The notes beneath the pieces were generated by a model. The model made no database searches. It saw only the letters and a program-made list of their open reading frames with translations, and was not told the DNA's origin. Shown here piece by piece: positions 45,288 to 57,421 of a DNA stretch of 64,000 nucleotides. Source of the stretch: Henckelia pumila (lineage: Eukaryota; Streptophyta; Magnoliopsida; Lamiales; Gesneriaceae). The stretch's first letter is position 1, and each line of letters starts with the position of its first letter. The stretch is from contig NC_133123.1 of NCBI RefSeq assembly GCF_033568475.1, forward strand, positions 62,565,522 to 62,629,521, read 5' to 3'. Made by a program: the position numbers and the translations under genes.

Positions 45288-45545
45288 GTTAAGTTTCTCG
45301 GACTATGACTAGATGAGTGGGGTAGATCGAGTCTTTTACTCTGATTTAAGTATTCTTGAAGCATGTTTATTATCTGACTTGATTTACAGCTTTAAGAATT
45401 GCATGCTATCCATTATCTGATATTATTGGAAGCATGTAATAATACAACTGAATCAGATTCGATCTTTTGAGAAGGCATTGAGGAACTAAAACAGAAATGT
45501 GTTATGATATGATGAACTGTACACTAATGTGTTTGATTATCAGAT

Positions 45546-48500
45546 ATGCCTCCCCGACCAGCACCGAGAGTTAGGCAGACATTGGCTACGAATCAGCCTG
45601 AACAAACAAATGCTGCACAGGTCCCAGTGACAGTGTCTGAACATGGACAGGGTAGTACGTCTACTGATGAGTTCAGCGATGCTAATCCGATGGAGAAACT
45701 TCTGAAACGATTCCAGTCATTTAAACCACCAAAGTTGTAAGGAACAGAGAATGCTATAGAATGTGAGAACTGGCTGGAAAATATTGAGCAGTTATTTGAG
45801 TCCATTGACTATACAGATGATTGTCGTGTGAGACTGATAATTCATCAACTGCATGGCCTTGCCAAGAGTTGGTGGATAGCAATGAAGAGAGCACTGGAAA
45901 ACCAAGGTACTATTATTACCTGGTCTGTATTTCGAACTGCTTTCTATCAGCGTTTCTTTTCTATGTCTTATCGCAAGGACAAAGGAGCAGAGTTTGCAAG
46001 TTTGCAACAGGGACAATTGAATATTGAAGAATATGTTGCCAAATTCACTAGTCTGTTGAAGTTTTCACCACATATCGCTGTTAGTGACGAAGCTCAAGCC
46101 GATCAATTCATCAATGGCTTGAATCCTGAGGTGTTTACACTGGTGAATTCGGGAAGACCGAATGCCTTTGCTGATGCTCTGAATCGAGCAAAGGGGGCTG
46201 AAGCAGGGATACTAAAACAACGAGGAGCACAGTTTGTGCCACAGCCAGTGAGACAACCACAAGAACAGCCACAGATTCCACAGCCACCTCGATTTGAAGC
46301 TGGAGGTAGCAGCAGTGGAAAGAAAAATTTCTTCAAGGGTAAGAGCAAACAGTTCAAGAGATCAGGTGGTGGTAGCTCTTCTAGTTCTAGTGGATCTCGA
46401 CAGTCTAGAGCTGGACAGAAGTTTGATGTATATTGCACCAAATGTGGAGGTCGCCATACTGATGAACAATGCCGAGGTGTATTTGGTAGCTGCCACATTT
46501 GCAACAAGATGGGACACTTTGCAAGAGTGTGTCCACAACTAGGATCTGAAGGTGCACAGGGTGCAGGAGCATCGAGACCGGTGGGTCAATCTACATCTTC
46601 AGTTCACTCTTTTCAACCACAGCCTGCCGCACCGAGTAGAGGAGGAGGTCAGACGGTGAATCAACCTCCAAGGCAACAAGCAAGGGTGTTTGCATTGACT
46701 GAGGAGCAAGCACAAGCAGCACCAGATGATGTGATTGCAGGTAACTGTTCTCTTTATGGTTATCCTGCTTATGTCTTATTTGATACTGGTGCTTCGCATA
46801 CTTTTATATCTGAGCAGTTTGTTGCATTGCATTCATTACCTGTTGAGCCCTTAGCTACTGTTGTATCTATTTCATCACCTCTGGGTCGAGGTATTGTATC
46901 AGTGAAGTCTGTACGAAATTGTATATTACAGTGTGAGGGGCATGAGATTGAGCTTGATTGTATTATACTCGGTTTGTCTGATTTTGATTGCATAATCGGT
47001 ATTGATATGCTAACCAAGTACAGAGCTACAGTAGACTGTTTTCAGAAGATTGTGAAGTTCAGACCTGATATGGCTGATGAATGGAAATTTTATGGTAAGG
47101 GATCAAGATCTAAAATTCCATTGATATCTGTTCTTGCTATGACTGAGTTGTTACAGAAAGGAGCAGAGGGATTTCTGATCTATGCTGTTGATGTATTGAA
47201 GACTAGTCCGACACTGACTGATATACCGGTGGTGAGTGAGTTTGCAGATGTATTCCCTGACGAGATTCCAGGACTGCCACCGTATCGAGAGGTAGATTTC
47301 AGTATTTAATTGATGCCAGGTACACAGCCGATATCAAAAGCACCTTACCGTATGGCACCGATTGAATTGAAAGAACTGAAAGACCAACTTGAAGATTTGT
47401 TGGCCAAGGGTTATATCAGACCGAGCGTCTCTCCTTGGGGTGCTCCAGTATTGTTTGCTAGAAAGAAGGACGGATCGATGAGACTATGTATTGACTACTG
47501 GCAATTGAACAAAGCAACGGTAAAGAATCGCTATCCTTTACCTCGTATCGATGATTTATTTGATCAATTGCAGGGATCGTCAGTATATTCGAAGATTGAT
47601 TTGCGATCCGGATATCATCAACTGAGGGTTAGAGACGAAGATATTCCTAAGACTGCATTTAGAACCAGGTATGGCCATTATGAATTCATAGTCATGCCTT
47701 TTGGTCTAACGAATGCACCAGCAGTTTTTATGGGATTGATGAATAGGGTATTTCAAAGATATCTAGATGATTTCGTGATCATATTTATCGATGATATCTT
47801 GATTTATTCTAAGAATATGTGTGAACATGCTGATCATCTCCGAATTGTATTGAGAACGTTATGAGAAGAAAAATTATATGCCAAGTTATCCAAATGTCAA
47901 ATGTGAGTTTTGGTTGCAGCGAGTCGTGTTTCTTGGCCATATAATTTCAGGAGATGGTATATCAGTGGATCCAAGCAAAGTAGAAGCTGTGATCAGTTGG
48001 CAAATACCGACGTCTGTACCAGAAATTCGAAGTTTTATGGGCTTAGCTGGTTATTATCGTCGATTCATTCAAGATTTTTCATCTATAGCGAAGCCTATTA
48101 CACAGCTTACACAGAAGAATGCACCATTTGTTTGGTCTGAGGCATGTGAAAGGAGTTTTGTTGAACTGAAAAAGAGATTGACTACTGCTCCAGTGTTGAC
48201 AATCCCTAAAGGTACTGGTGATTTTGTTGTTTATTGTGATGCTTCTCACCAGGGTTTGGGATGTATTTTAATGCAGAAAGGACATGTTGTTGCTTATGCT
48301 TCTCGACAACTGAACCACATGAGATTAGGTATCCGATTCATGATCTTGAATTGGCTGCTATCGTTTTTGCATTGAAGATTTGGAGACATTATTTATACGG
48401 CGAGAAGTTTGAAATCTTTTCTGATCATAAAAGTTTGAAGTATCTATTCTCACAATCTGAATTGAACATGAGACAATGACGATGGCTTGATTTATTGAAG

Positions 48501-50123
48501 GATTTGGATTGTGAAATCAAATACTATCCGGGAAAATCTAACGCAGCAGCAGATGCCCTAAGTAGAAAAGTATGTGCTCTATCTTTATCTACTATAGGTG
48601 TATCTAGTTTGATTGAGAATTGTTGTGTTTCTGGGTATGTATTTGAGAAAGATAGAAGGCCGATGAGAGTGTATGCAATTAGTGCTGAGCCAGAGTTATT
48701 GATTCGTATCAAAGAAGCACAGAAAGCTGATCAGAGTATACAGAAATCGAATGAAATGATCAAATCAGGACATCAGTCTGAGTACAAGGTTAGTGATGGC
48801 GATATCTTGTATGTGAATAACCGAATAGTTGTTCCTAATATTACAGATTTGAGACAGAATATTTTGAAAGAAGCCCATTGTAGTCGCTTTAGTGTTCACC
48901 CTGGAGGCAGGAAGATGTACAATGACTTGAAGAGTCTGTACTGGTGGAAACAAATGAAGTCTGATGTGACTGAATTTGTGTCCAAATGTTTGAATTGCCA
49001 ACAGGTGAAAGATAAAAGAAAGAAACCGGGTAGCTTATTACAGAGTTTATCAATTCCTGAATGGAAATGGGATCACATTTCCATGGACTTTGTAACGAAG
49101 TTACCGCGATCATCTCGAGGATGCGATGCTGTTTGGGTGATCATCGACAGGTTGACGAAATCTGTGTGCTTTATTCCTTATCGAATGACTTATCGTCATG
49201 ATCAAATGGCGGATCTCTATATTCGAGAAGTGGTAAGACTACACGGTGTGCCAAAGTCGATTGTATCTGACCGAGATCCGAGGTTTACTTCGCACTTTTG
49301 GCATAGCCTACAGGAAGCTCTAGGTACGCGTTTACATTTGAGTACTGCTTACCATCCTCAAACCGACGGTCAATCTGAACGAACAATTCAGACGCTTGAG
49401 GATATGCTTAGAGCTGTAGTACTTGATTTTGGTGTTACATGGCAAAATTCTATACCACTCGTGGAATTTTCTTATAACAACAGTTATCAGACGAGTATAG
49501 AGATGGAACCATTCGAAGCGTTATATGGGAAGAAGTGTCGATCGCCTTTGTATTGGGATGATGTTTCTGAGGTACCTGAGTTAGGGCCAGATATGATCAG
49601 ACAGATGACTGAAAAGGTAAAACTGATACAGCAGAGAATAAGAACAGCATAGCACAGACAGACCAGATATGCGAATGTACGATGAAGGCCGTTATCATTT
49701 GATCAGGGAGATAGAGTGTTTCTGAAGATTTCACCGTTCAGAGGCACCGTTCGATTTGGAAAACGAGGGAAGTTATCTCCGAGGTATATTGGGCCGTATG
49801 AGATTCTCGAGAATATAGGCAATCTAGCTTATCGACTCGCTCTTCCTATATCTTTATCTGGAATACATGATGTCTTTCATGTATCGATGTTGAGGAAGTA
49901 CATATCTGATGCATCTCATGTGATTCACTCCGATGAAGCTGAATTGGATGACACTCTTAGTTATTTCGAGCAACCAATTCAGGTTCTTGATAGAAAGACG
50001 AAGCAACTCCGAACGAAGACCATTCCATTGGTGAAGATTCAATGGAGTAGACACGAAGTTGAAGAAGCAACCTGGGAAGTCGAAGAAGATATGAAGCAAC
50101 GATTTCCTTACTTATTTCATTGA
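45546..50123 (+). pseudogene. N2 Gag-Pol polyprotein with chromodomain, broken
   Basis: Order: gag (45546 to about 46430), two zinc knuckles (CTKCGGRHTDEQC, CHICNKMGHFARVC), protease (LFDTGASHTF), RT ([22 protein letters not shown]), RNase H ([19 protein letters not shown]), integrase (HPGG...CLNCQQ zinc site, MDFVTKLP, VSDRDPRFTS) and a C-terminal chromodomain-like segment (VKIQWSRHEVEEATWEVEED). Stops at 45738 (TAA), 47307 (TAA), 47862 (TGA), 48477 (TGA) and 49650 (TAG). A 7-bp tandem duplication near 47895 and a one-base loss near 48315 shift the frame and back. Otherwise well preserved. Confidence 0.92.
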
Positions 50124-50221
50124 TGTGAGTTCTTATTCAGTTTTCAGTTATTCTTTATTCTTATGAGCATGCGGACTGCATATCTATACTGTTTATGAAT
50201 TCGAGGACGAACTCATGTCTT

Positions 50222-50234
50222 AGTGGGGGAGAAA
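50222..50234 (+). other. Polypurine tract (N2)
   Basis: AGTGGGGGAGAAA immediately before the 3' LTR. The same tract occurs before the N1 3' LTR at 57409-57421. Confidence 0.85.
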
Positions 50235-52193
50235 TGTAAGGCCCGGGATTAATTAGAGATTAATCCGAATTTATTTAGTTTTAATCCGAGTATATTTAAT
50301 TTGGGAATATTTAGAGTTTTGATTTAAATTCTAATATTCTTAAATTATTTAGGATTGAAATGGAATTAAAATAAGGGCCGAGGACCAAATTGCAATTATT
50401 GAAGAGTTGAGGGACCAAATTGCAATTCTCTTATAACTTATCAGATTTTAAGTGTAAGAGTCAGCTTATGCAACGTGTAAGCATGGAATTTTGTTTAGAA
50501 TTTTGAAGCTAAGAACAGAGAGCTCGATTTCTTTCATTTCTTTTTGAGTTTTTGATCTTCAAAACCATGTAACTTTTGAACCGGGTATCTGATTTCGATT
50601 CCGAAAAGTGTTCTGGAATCCTTACGACAAGGGCTTCGATTTGGTGTAAGATTTTATATCTTTTAGCATGGTTTGAATTTCTAAAATTGACAGATATCAG
50701 ATATTGAGTTTTCAATCATGTTTTGCAATTTGTATTGCGTCTAGTTTCGACACCGGATCAAAGTTGGATGATTGAAGGGATTGATTATGATTTGTAGCAT
50801 GTATATCGATGATTATAGTTGTTGTTATGATTTTATGCTATTGAATTTGATAAAATATATGCTGATATATGAGTTTGAGTTACAAGTTTCGAAGTCGGGA
50901 TTACGTCGGTTACCGATTTGGAATCGCTACGTCGTTTAATCGAGTTTTGGAACTGTTTTGATAGCCGAATTATGAGTTGAAGTTGTTATTGAAATGTTAT
51001 GAATGTTATAGTATTTTTCTTATTCAGTTTCAGTTGAGTTTGAACGATAAACGACACAGGACGCCGACTTGAACGAACGAAGAAAGAGTTGAGGTTTGAA
51101 ATGCGATTGATTGATGAATTCTTGATGGTTTTGACTCGTTTCTGAAATGATAGATTGATATGAAGTTTGATATATGTATTTTGATTATATCTCGCAGATT
51201 TGAAGAGTTCAAAACCTCGATAAACGAAGGTATAATGACGACATCGCGAAGTAGGGACTTTGAAACTCAAGAACGATTATCTTTGAGTTGGCCCGCAAAA
51301 ATCACATATTTGTTTATGTTTTGATTTGATTGTGGTGTTGTTGATCCATCTCAGGTAGTGGATCTTTAAATTTGAGTTGATATGATGTTATATCGAATTG
51401 ATTCTAAGCCAAGGTCGCGGTTAACCTTATTTGCGAGTCGTTTACGAATTCGTTAGATGGATATCCATGTCAAGATCATTTATGAATCTTGATGGCTTCG
51501 AAGTTATATGAATCAATTCGTAGTTAAAGCGTTTGAGTACTCTATTTGTTGAGTTGAGTTTTAAATAGAGTCGATATGATTTATTTAACGCTTTCAATAT
51601 GTTGGTTATACTGAGAATTGTATCTCACCGGAGTTATCCGGCTGTTGTCTTATTTTGTATGTGTGCATGACAACAGAGAGGGCAGGAGCTGATCATCGAC
51701 GTCATTGAAAGCTGGGAGAGAGTCTAGCACGTGAGGACTCGGGTTGTAGATGATGTTTTGAATGTTAGAAGCAAGGAACCTTAGAACTTGTTGGTTTTGG
51801 AATACATGTATGAAATTTGAGATAGTTTGGGTCGGTTATCGTTCTTTAGCGACTTGGTTGATGTAATAAAATGCATGTATACTTGCTTGGGAAACTATTT
51901 ATATGTATAAGCTTGTGTTCATATCAAAACATCAGGTTTGGAAGCTGTAAATTTTCGGGCAAGAAGCTGTCCAGGGCAGCGCCCGAGCTGCAGAAAACAG
52001 CAGCCCGAGCGCGGCCCGGGGCAGAAAGTTGCTCTTCGATTTGAGCATGGCGCGCCCGAGTGGCGCTTTTCAGCCGCTCGAGCGCAGCTTATTTGAAAAA
52101 AAAAAAAATTGTTTGTTACAGCTTCGGATGCTTGGTGATTGCTTATTCATTAATTTCCCTTAAGATTTGAGAATAGCAACCCGAGGCCCCACA
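50235..52193 (+). repeat. N2 3' LTR
   Basis: 1959 bp, TGTAAGGCCC...GGCCCCACA. Carries the two CGCCCGAGC dyad modules at 51980-52011 and 52053-52084, an A-rich tract near 52097, and ends in the CAACCCGAGG.CCCACA motif shared by the N1 LTR and, more loosely, N3. Confidence 0.92.
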
Positions 52194-52198
52194 ATTGT

Positions 52199-55100
52199 AT
52201 TGTGCTTGGGTTATCTAATTTTGACTGTATTATCGGTATCAATATGTTAACCAAGTACAGATCTACAGTTGACTGTTTTATGGTAAGGGATCACGAGCCA
52301 GAATTCCTTTAGTATCCATTCTTTCTATGACTGATTTATTGCAAAAAGGGGCAGAAGGATTTCTTATTTATGTTGTTGACGTATTGAAAGCTAGCCCGAA
52401 ATTGGCTGATTTGCCAGTGGTTAGTGAGTTCGCTGATGTCTTTCCTGACGAGATTCCAGGATTGCCTCCGTTCCGAGAGGTAGACTTCAGTATCGAATGG
52501 ATGTCAGGTACGCAGCCGATATCGAAAGCACCTTACCATATGGCACCAATTGAATTCAAAGAACTGAAATAGCAGCTTGAAGATCTGTTAGCCAAAGGTT
52601 ATATCATACCGAGTGTTTCTCCTTGGGGCGCTCCGGCATTATTTGTTAGAAAGAAAGATGGATCGATGAGATTATGTATTGACTACATGCAATTGAATAA
52701 AGCAACGGTAAAGAATCGATATCCTTTTACCTCATATAGATGATTTATTTGATCAATTGCAGGATTCGTCGGTATTTTCAAAGATTGATTTACGATCTGG
52801 CTATCATCAACTGAGGGTAAGAGATGAAGATATTCCTAAGACTGCATTTAGAACAAGGTATGGCCATTACGAATTTATAGTCATGTCTTTTGGTCTAACG
52901 AATGCACCAGCAGTATTTATGAGACTTATGAATAGAGTATTTCAATAGTATCTAGATGTCTTCGTGATTATATTTATCGATGATATTTTGATATACTCTA
53001 AGAACCTGTGTGATCATGCCAACCATCTCAGAACTATATTGAGAACTTTACGAGAAGAGAAACAGTATGCCAAGTTATCAAAATGTGAATTTTGGTTGCA
53101 GAAATTTGTTTTTCTTGGTCATATAATTTCAGGAGATGGTATTTCCGTCGATCCAAGTAAAGTTGAAGTTGTGATTAGTTGGCAGAGACCGACATCTGTG
53201 CCAGAAATTCGAAGTTTTATGGGCTTAGCAGGTTATTACCATCGATTTATCCGAGACTTCTCATCTATTTCAAAGCCTATTACACAGCTTACACAGAAAA
53301 CTGCACCATTTGTGTGGTCTAAAGCGTGTGAATCTAGTTTTCTTGAGTTGAAGAAAAGATTGACTACAGCACCGGTCTTGACAATCCCTTCAGGTACTGG
53401 TGATTTTGTTGTGTATTGTGATGCCTCTCACCAAGGTTTGGGAAGTTTTTTAATGCAGAAAGGACATGTTGTCGCTTATGCTTCTCGACAACTGAAACCA
53501 CGTGAAGTCAGATATCCAATTCATGATCTTGAATTGGCAGCTATCGTCTTTGCATTGAAAATCTGGCGGCATTATTTGTATGGTGAAAAATTTGAAATAT
53601 TTTTTGATCACAAGAGTTTGAAGTATCTATTTTCACAATCTGAACTGAACATGAGACAACGAAGATGGCTCGATTTATTGAAAGATTTCGATTGTGAAAT
53701 CAAATTTTATCCAGGGAAGTCGAATGCAGCAGCAGATGCCCTAAGTAGAAAGGTATGTGCTTTGTCCTTGTCTACTATAGGTATATATAACTTAATTGAA
53801 GATTGTTGTATTTTTGGATTAATATTTGAGACAGATAAAAGACCAATGAGAGTTTGTGCTAGCCAGAACTGTTGATTCAAATTAAAGAAGCACAGAAATC
53901 TGATTTGAATGTTCAGAAGTCGATTGAAATGATCAGATCAGGACATCAGTCTGAGTATAAGGTTAGTGATGATGATATTCTATATGTGAATAACCGAATT
54001 GTTGTTCCCGATCTTTCAGATTTAAGACAGGATATTTTGAAAGAAGCCCACTATAGTCGATTCAGTATTCACCTTGGAGGCAGAAAAATGTACAACGATT
54101 TGAAAAATCAATACTGTTGGAAACAAATGAAGTCTGATGTGACTGAATTTATATCCAAATGTCTGAATTGCCAACAGTTGAAGGCTGAAAGAAAGAAACC
54201 AGGTGGCTTATTACACAGTTTGTCTATTCCTGAATGGATATGGGATCACATTTCCATGGACTTTGTGATGAAATTGCCACGATCATCCCGAGAATGCGAT
54301 GCTATTTGGGTGATCATTGACAGGTTGACAAAATCTGTGTGCTTTATCCCATATCGAATGAATTATCTTCATGATCAGATGGCAGATCTTTATGTTCGTG
54401 AAGTGGTACGATTACATAGTATGCCAAAGTCGATTGTATCTGATCGTGATCCTAGATTTACGTCACACTTTTGGCATAGCCTACAGCAAGCTCTAGGTGC
54501 GCGCTTACATTTACCGCTTATCATCCTCAAACTGACGGACAATCTAAACGAACCATTCAGACTCTTGAGGATATGCTTAGAGCTGTGGTATTTGATTTTG
54601 TTACTACATGGAAAAATTCTATACCACTTGTGGAATTCTCTTATAACAACAGTTATCAGACGAGTATAGAGATGGCTCCATTCAAAGTGTTATATGGGAA
54701 GAAATGTCGATCGCCATTATATTGGGATGATGTGTCAGAGGTACCTGAATTGGGACCGGATATGATCAGACAGATGACTGAGAAGGTAAAGTTGATACAG
54801 CAGAGAATGAGAACAGCGCAGCATTGACAAACCAGATATGCGAATGTTCGACGAAGGCCGTTATCTTTTGAACAAGGAGATAGAGTATTCTTGAAAATTT
54901 CACCTTTCAGGGGTACTGTACGATTTGGATAACGAGGAAAGTTATCTCCATGCTTTATTGAGCCGTATGAGATACTCGAGAAGATAGGCAATCTTGCTTA
55001 TTTCATGTCTCGATGCTTCGAAAGTATCAACCTCTCATATCTTGCAACCTGATGAAGCTGAATTAGATGAAACTCTTAGCTATTTTGGATATCCGATTCA

Positions 55101-55242
55101 GATACTTGATAGGAAAGAAAAACAACTCCGAACGAAAATCATTCCATTGGTGAAAATTCAATGGAGTCGGCACGGAGTTGAAGAAGCGACATGGGATGTT
55201 GAAGATGACATGAGGCATAGATTTCCCTATCTATTCCACTGA
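52199..55242 (+). pseudogene. N1 Pol (protease end to chromodomain), broken
   Basis: Resumes the protease frame right after the N2 target duplication (IVLGLSNFDCIIGINMLTKY). About 49 bp are missing near 52279 relative to N2. RT parts are at 52327-52948 and 52964 onward (FIDDILIYS). RNase H reads VYCDASHQG and DHKSLKYLF. Integrase is at 53872-54827 (CLNCQQ, MDFVMKLP, VSDRDPRFTS) and the chromodomain-like end at 54994-55242. Several stops and frameshifts (for example 52570, 52946, 53873, 54515, 54830). More decayed than N2, consistent with N1 being older. Confidence 0.9.
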
Positions 55243-55306
55243 TGTGAGTTCTTATTCAGTTTTCTGTTATTCGTTATTCTTATGTGTATACAGTCTGCAT
55301 ATCTTG

Positions 55307-57369
55307 TGTAACGCCCCAAATTTATCTTAATTGACTTTTTTGAGATAATCGGAGATTACAGAGTTCAAGAGCCGACTTGATTTTGATCAGGGTCCTTTTT
55401 GCAATTTTTGGAAATTTTAGGGACTAAAATGCAAAATTGGAGATTGTTAGATATTTAAGCAATATTTCACCCATTCCTTCACTCCACACTCCTCCTCATT
55501 CACGTATCCCTCCATTGAAGGCGCTCCAAGTGATTTTCAAGCTTCCATATTTCATCCCGAGCTCGATCCGTCCGTTAGAATTTATTTCTGAAGGCAAATT
55601 AGTGATCACGGCTGCGAGAGCTTTGTTCTATTGTAGGTTTTTCTACGATCAGATACATTCTATTTTTCGGATGTTGTTAGAATCGATTGAGTTTCGTGTA
55701 TGTTGTTCTTGGCGGAGTTCTGATCGTTTATTCTCTGTCGGTTTTGAAATAGAGCATCGTTCGGAATTCTTATGATTTTCGGAAGCCTATTTTCGAAAAT
55801 GAGGTTTTGAGATGTGTTGGAATTGCTTTGTTGTTGTTGTCTTAGCATTGTTATGAGATGTTATCGTTATTGTACTGCTGTCTGCGTTTTCTGTTTGATC
55901 AGAATCTAACCGTTATGCCGTCGGTTTGAGTTTTGGGCTATAGTTTGGTTTGAATTGATTTGAGCCGTTTTCAGTTGTGTTTGAATGTCGATAGTGATCT
56001 CGGGCCTTTATTACTTCTTTTGCAGATTTGTTTGAAGGCCGTTGAGTTGCGAGGTTGCAGGAGTTGTATCATTTTAGAGATTGTAGCCGGTATAGTATCG
56101 ATTCTCTTATTATCGACTAGGAAGTTGATTGAATCTTGAATGAGTATTTTATTGTTGTTGTTTCCAGGTTGGAGCATCGAAGTTTGAAAGAGGTATAAGA
56201 TGACTTAGACTGGAATGGAACGAGTGACTCGAATCTGACTTGATTCGAGTGTTCCGAAGAAATCACATACTTGCATGTTAATTGAATTACTTGAATTTAT
56301 TGAATGAATTATGATTTGCATTGCATTCATCTTGAGCCAAAATCCTTGATTTCAGCGGGCAGGACGGCCCTTTTATGTTAGATGTTTTGGGGGCTTTTAA
56401 GCGAGTGGCCTAGGCGTAGAGGTTCGCCTAGTGCTAGCATACTCTTTATAGTCGCACCAAAGTCTAGAGGATGGAGATACGTAGCACTACCTCGATCGGG
56501 AGAGTCGGTGAGTTGTTTACGTGATCTCGTCCTCGGGATCCCAAAAGCAAAAGCAGCAACTCTTTTGATTATCCAGACTTGATAATCCCGGATTTTAAGA
56601 CATGCATTTCATTTTGATTTCTCTTGGAATTGCATGGTTGATATTTGAATTTCTGGAAGTTGATGTATTTTGTTTTGAGATGCTTATTTGATATTGCATG
56701 TTAGTCTCTTTTACTGGGAATATTATTCTCATCGGATTATTCGGTTGTTGTCTTGTATTTGTATGTGTGCTTGGCAACAGGTGGAGCAGGACCGAGTCAG
56801 AGATCGCATGGATAGTTGGGATGTGAAGATAGAGTGAGGACTTGGTGTTTTAGAAGTCGAATATGTAATCGAACTTAGATTGTATTCGAACTCGTATTGT
56901 ATTGTATTGCATTGAATAAGCTAGACTGAAGCATGTTCTAATAGTTTGAGATTGTATAACCCTAGAACAATCTTGTTTTGGACTATGCATGATGTTTGGA
57001 TGATTTATGCATGTCGAATGGATTTAGTTTTGGAGATTTGGAGTTGAAAATAGTCGAGCATATCTGTTTTATTTTTTGCAGATCTATGCCCGCTCGATCG
57101 GTTGAATCTTACCGATCGAGCGAGCACCCCTGAGCTGAGGCAAAAGTTTGGGATTTTTGTGTTCGCTCGATCGGTAAGTTTTGACCGATCAAGCGGAGGG
57201 CTTTTGTTAAGTCTCGGCAGAGACTTGGAATTTATGGCCCGCTCGATCGGTAATGTTTTACTAATCGAGCGAGCACTATTAAAAAAAATTTATTGCTTTT
57301 AGTCTTTGTTCTTGTATGCTTAATTGTTGTTTTATCCTAAATTTAGATGATTAGAATCGAGGTCTCACA
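55307..57369 (+). repeat. N3: solo LTR of a related chromovirus, inside N1
   Basis: Starts TGTAACGCCCC, ends GAGGTCTCACA, 2063 bp. Candidate target duplication TCTTG (55302-55306) versus TCATG (57370-57374), one mismatch. It splits the N1 sequence between the pol stop and the polypurine tract, which resumes as GAATTCGAGGACGAACTC as in N2. Carries a triple dyad array near its 3' end. Confidence 0.82.
57091..57271 (+). repeat. Triple 32-bp dyad array, CGCTCGATCGG word (N3)
   Basis: Modules at 57091-57122 (perfect), 57164-57195 (CCGATCAAGCG, one mismatch) and 57240-57271 (CTAATCGAGCG, two mismatches), periods 73 and 76 bp. All keep the 11-10-11 plan; spacer text differs between units. The inter-module sequence includes GTTTGGGATTTTTGTG, like the Athila-1 spacers. 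Confidence 0.95.
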
Positions 57370-57421
57370 TCATGATTGCTTATGAATTCGAGGACGAACT
57401 CATGTCTTAGTGGGGGAGAAA

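Larger units (their letters stand above)
33787..52193 (+). mobile_element. N2: chromodomain Ty3/gypsy element inside N1
   Basis: Starts TGTAAGGCCCGGG, ends GGCCCCACA, target duplications ATTGT (33782-33786, 52194-52198). 5' LTR is 33787-35615 plus 45169-45270, split by Copia-2; 3' LTR is 50235-52193. Polyprotein frame 45546-50123. It is the same clade as N1 with closely similar LTRs. Confidence 0.93.
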
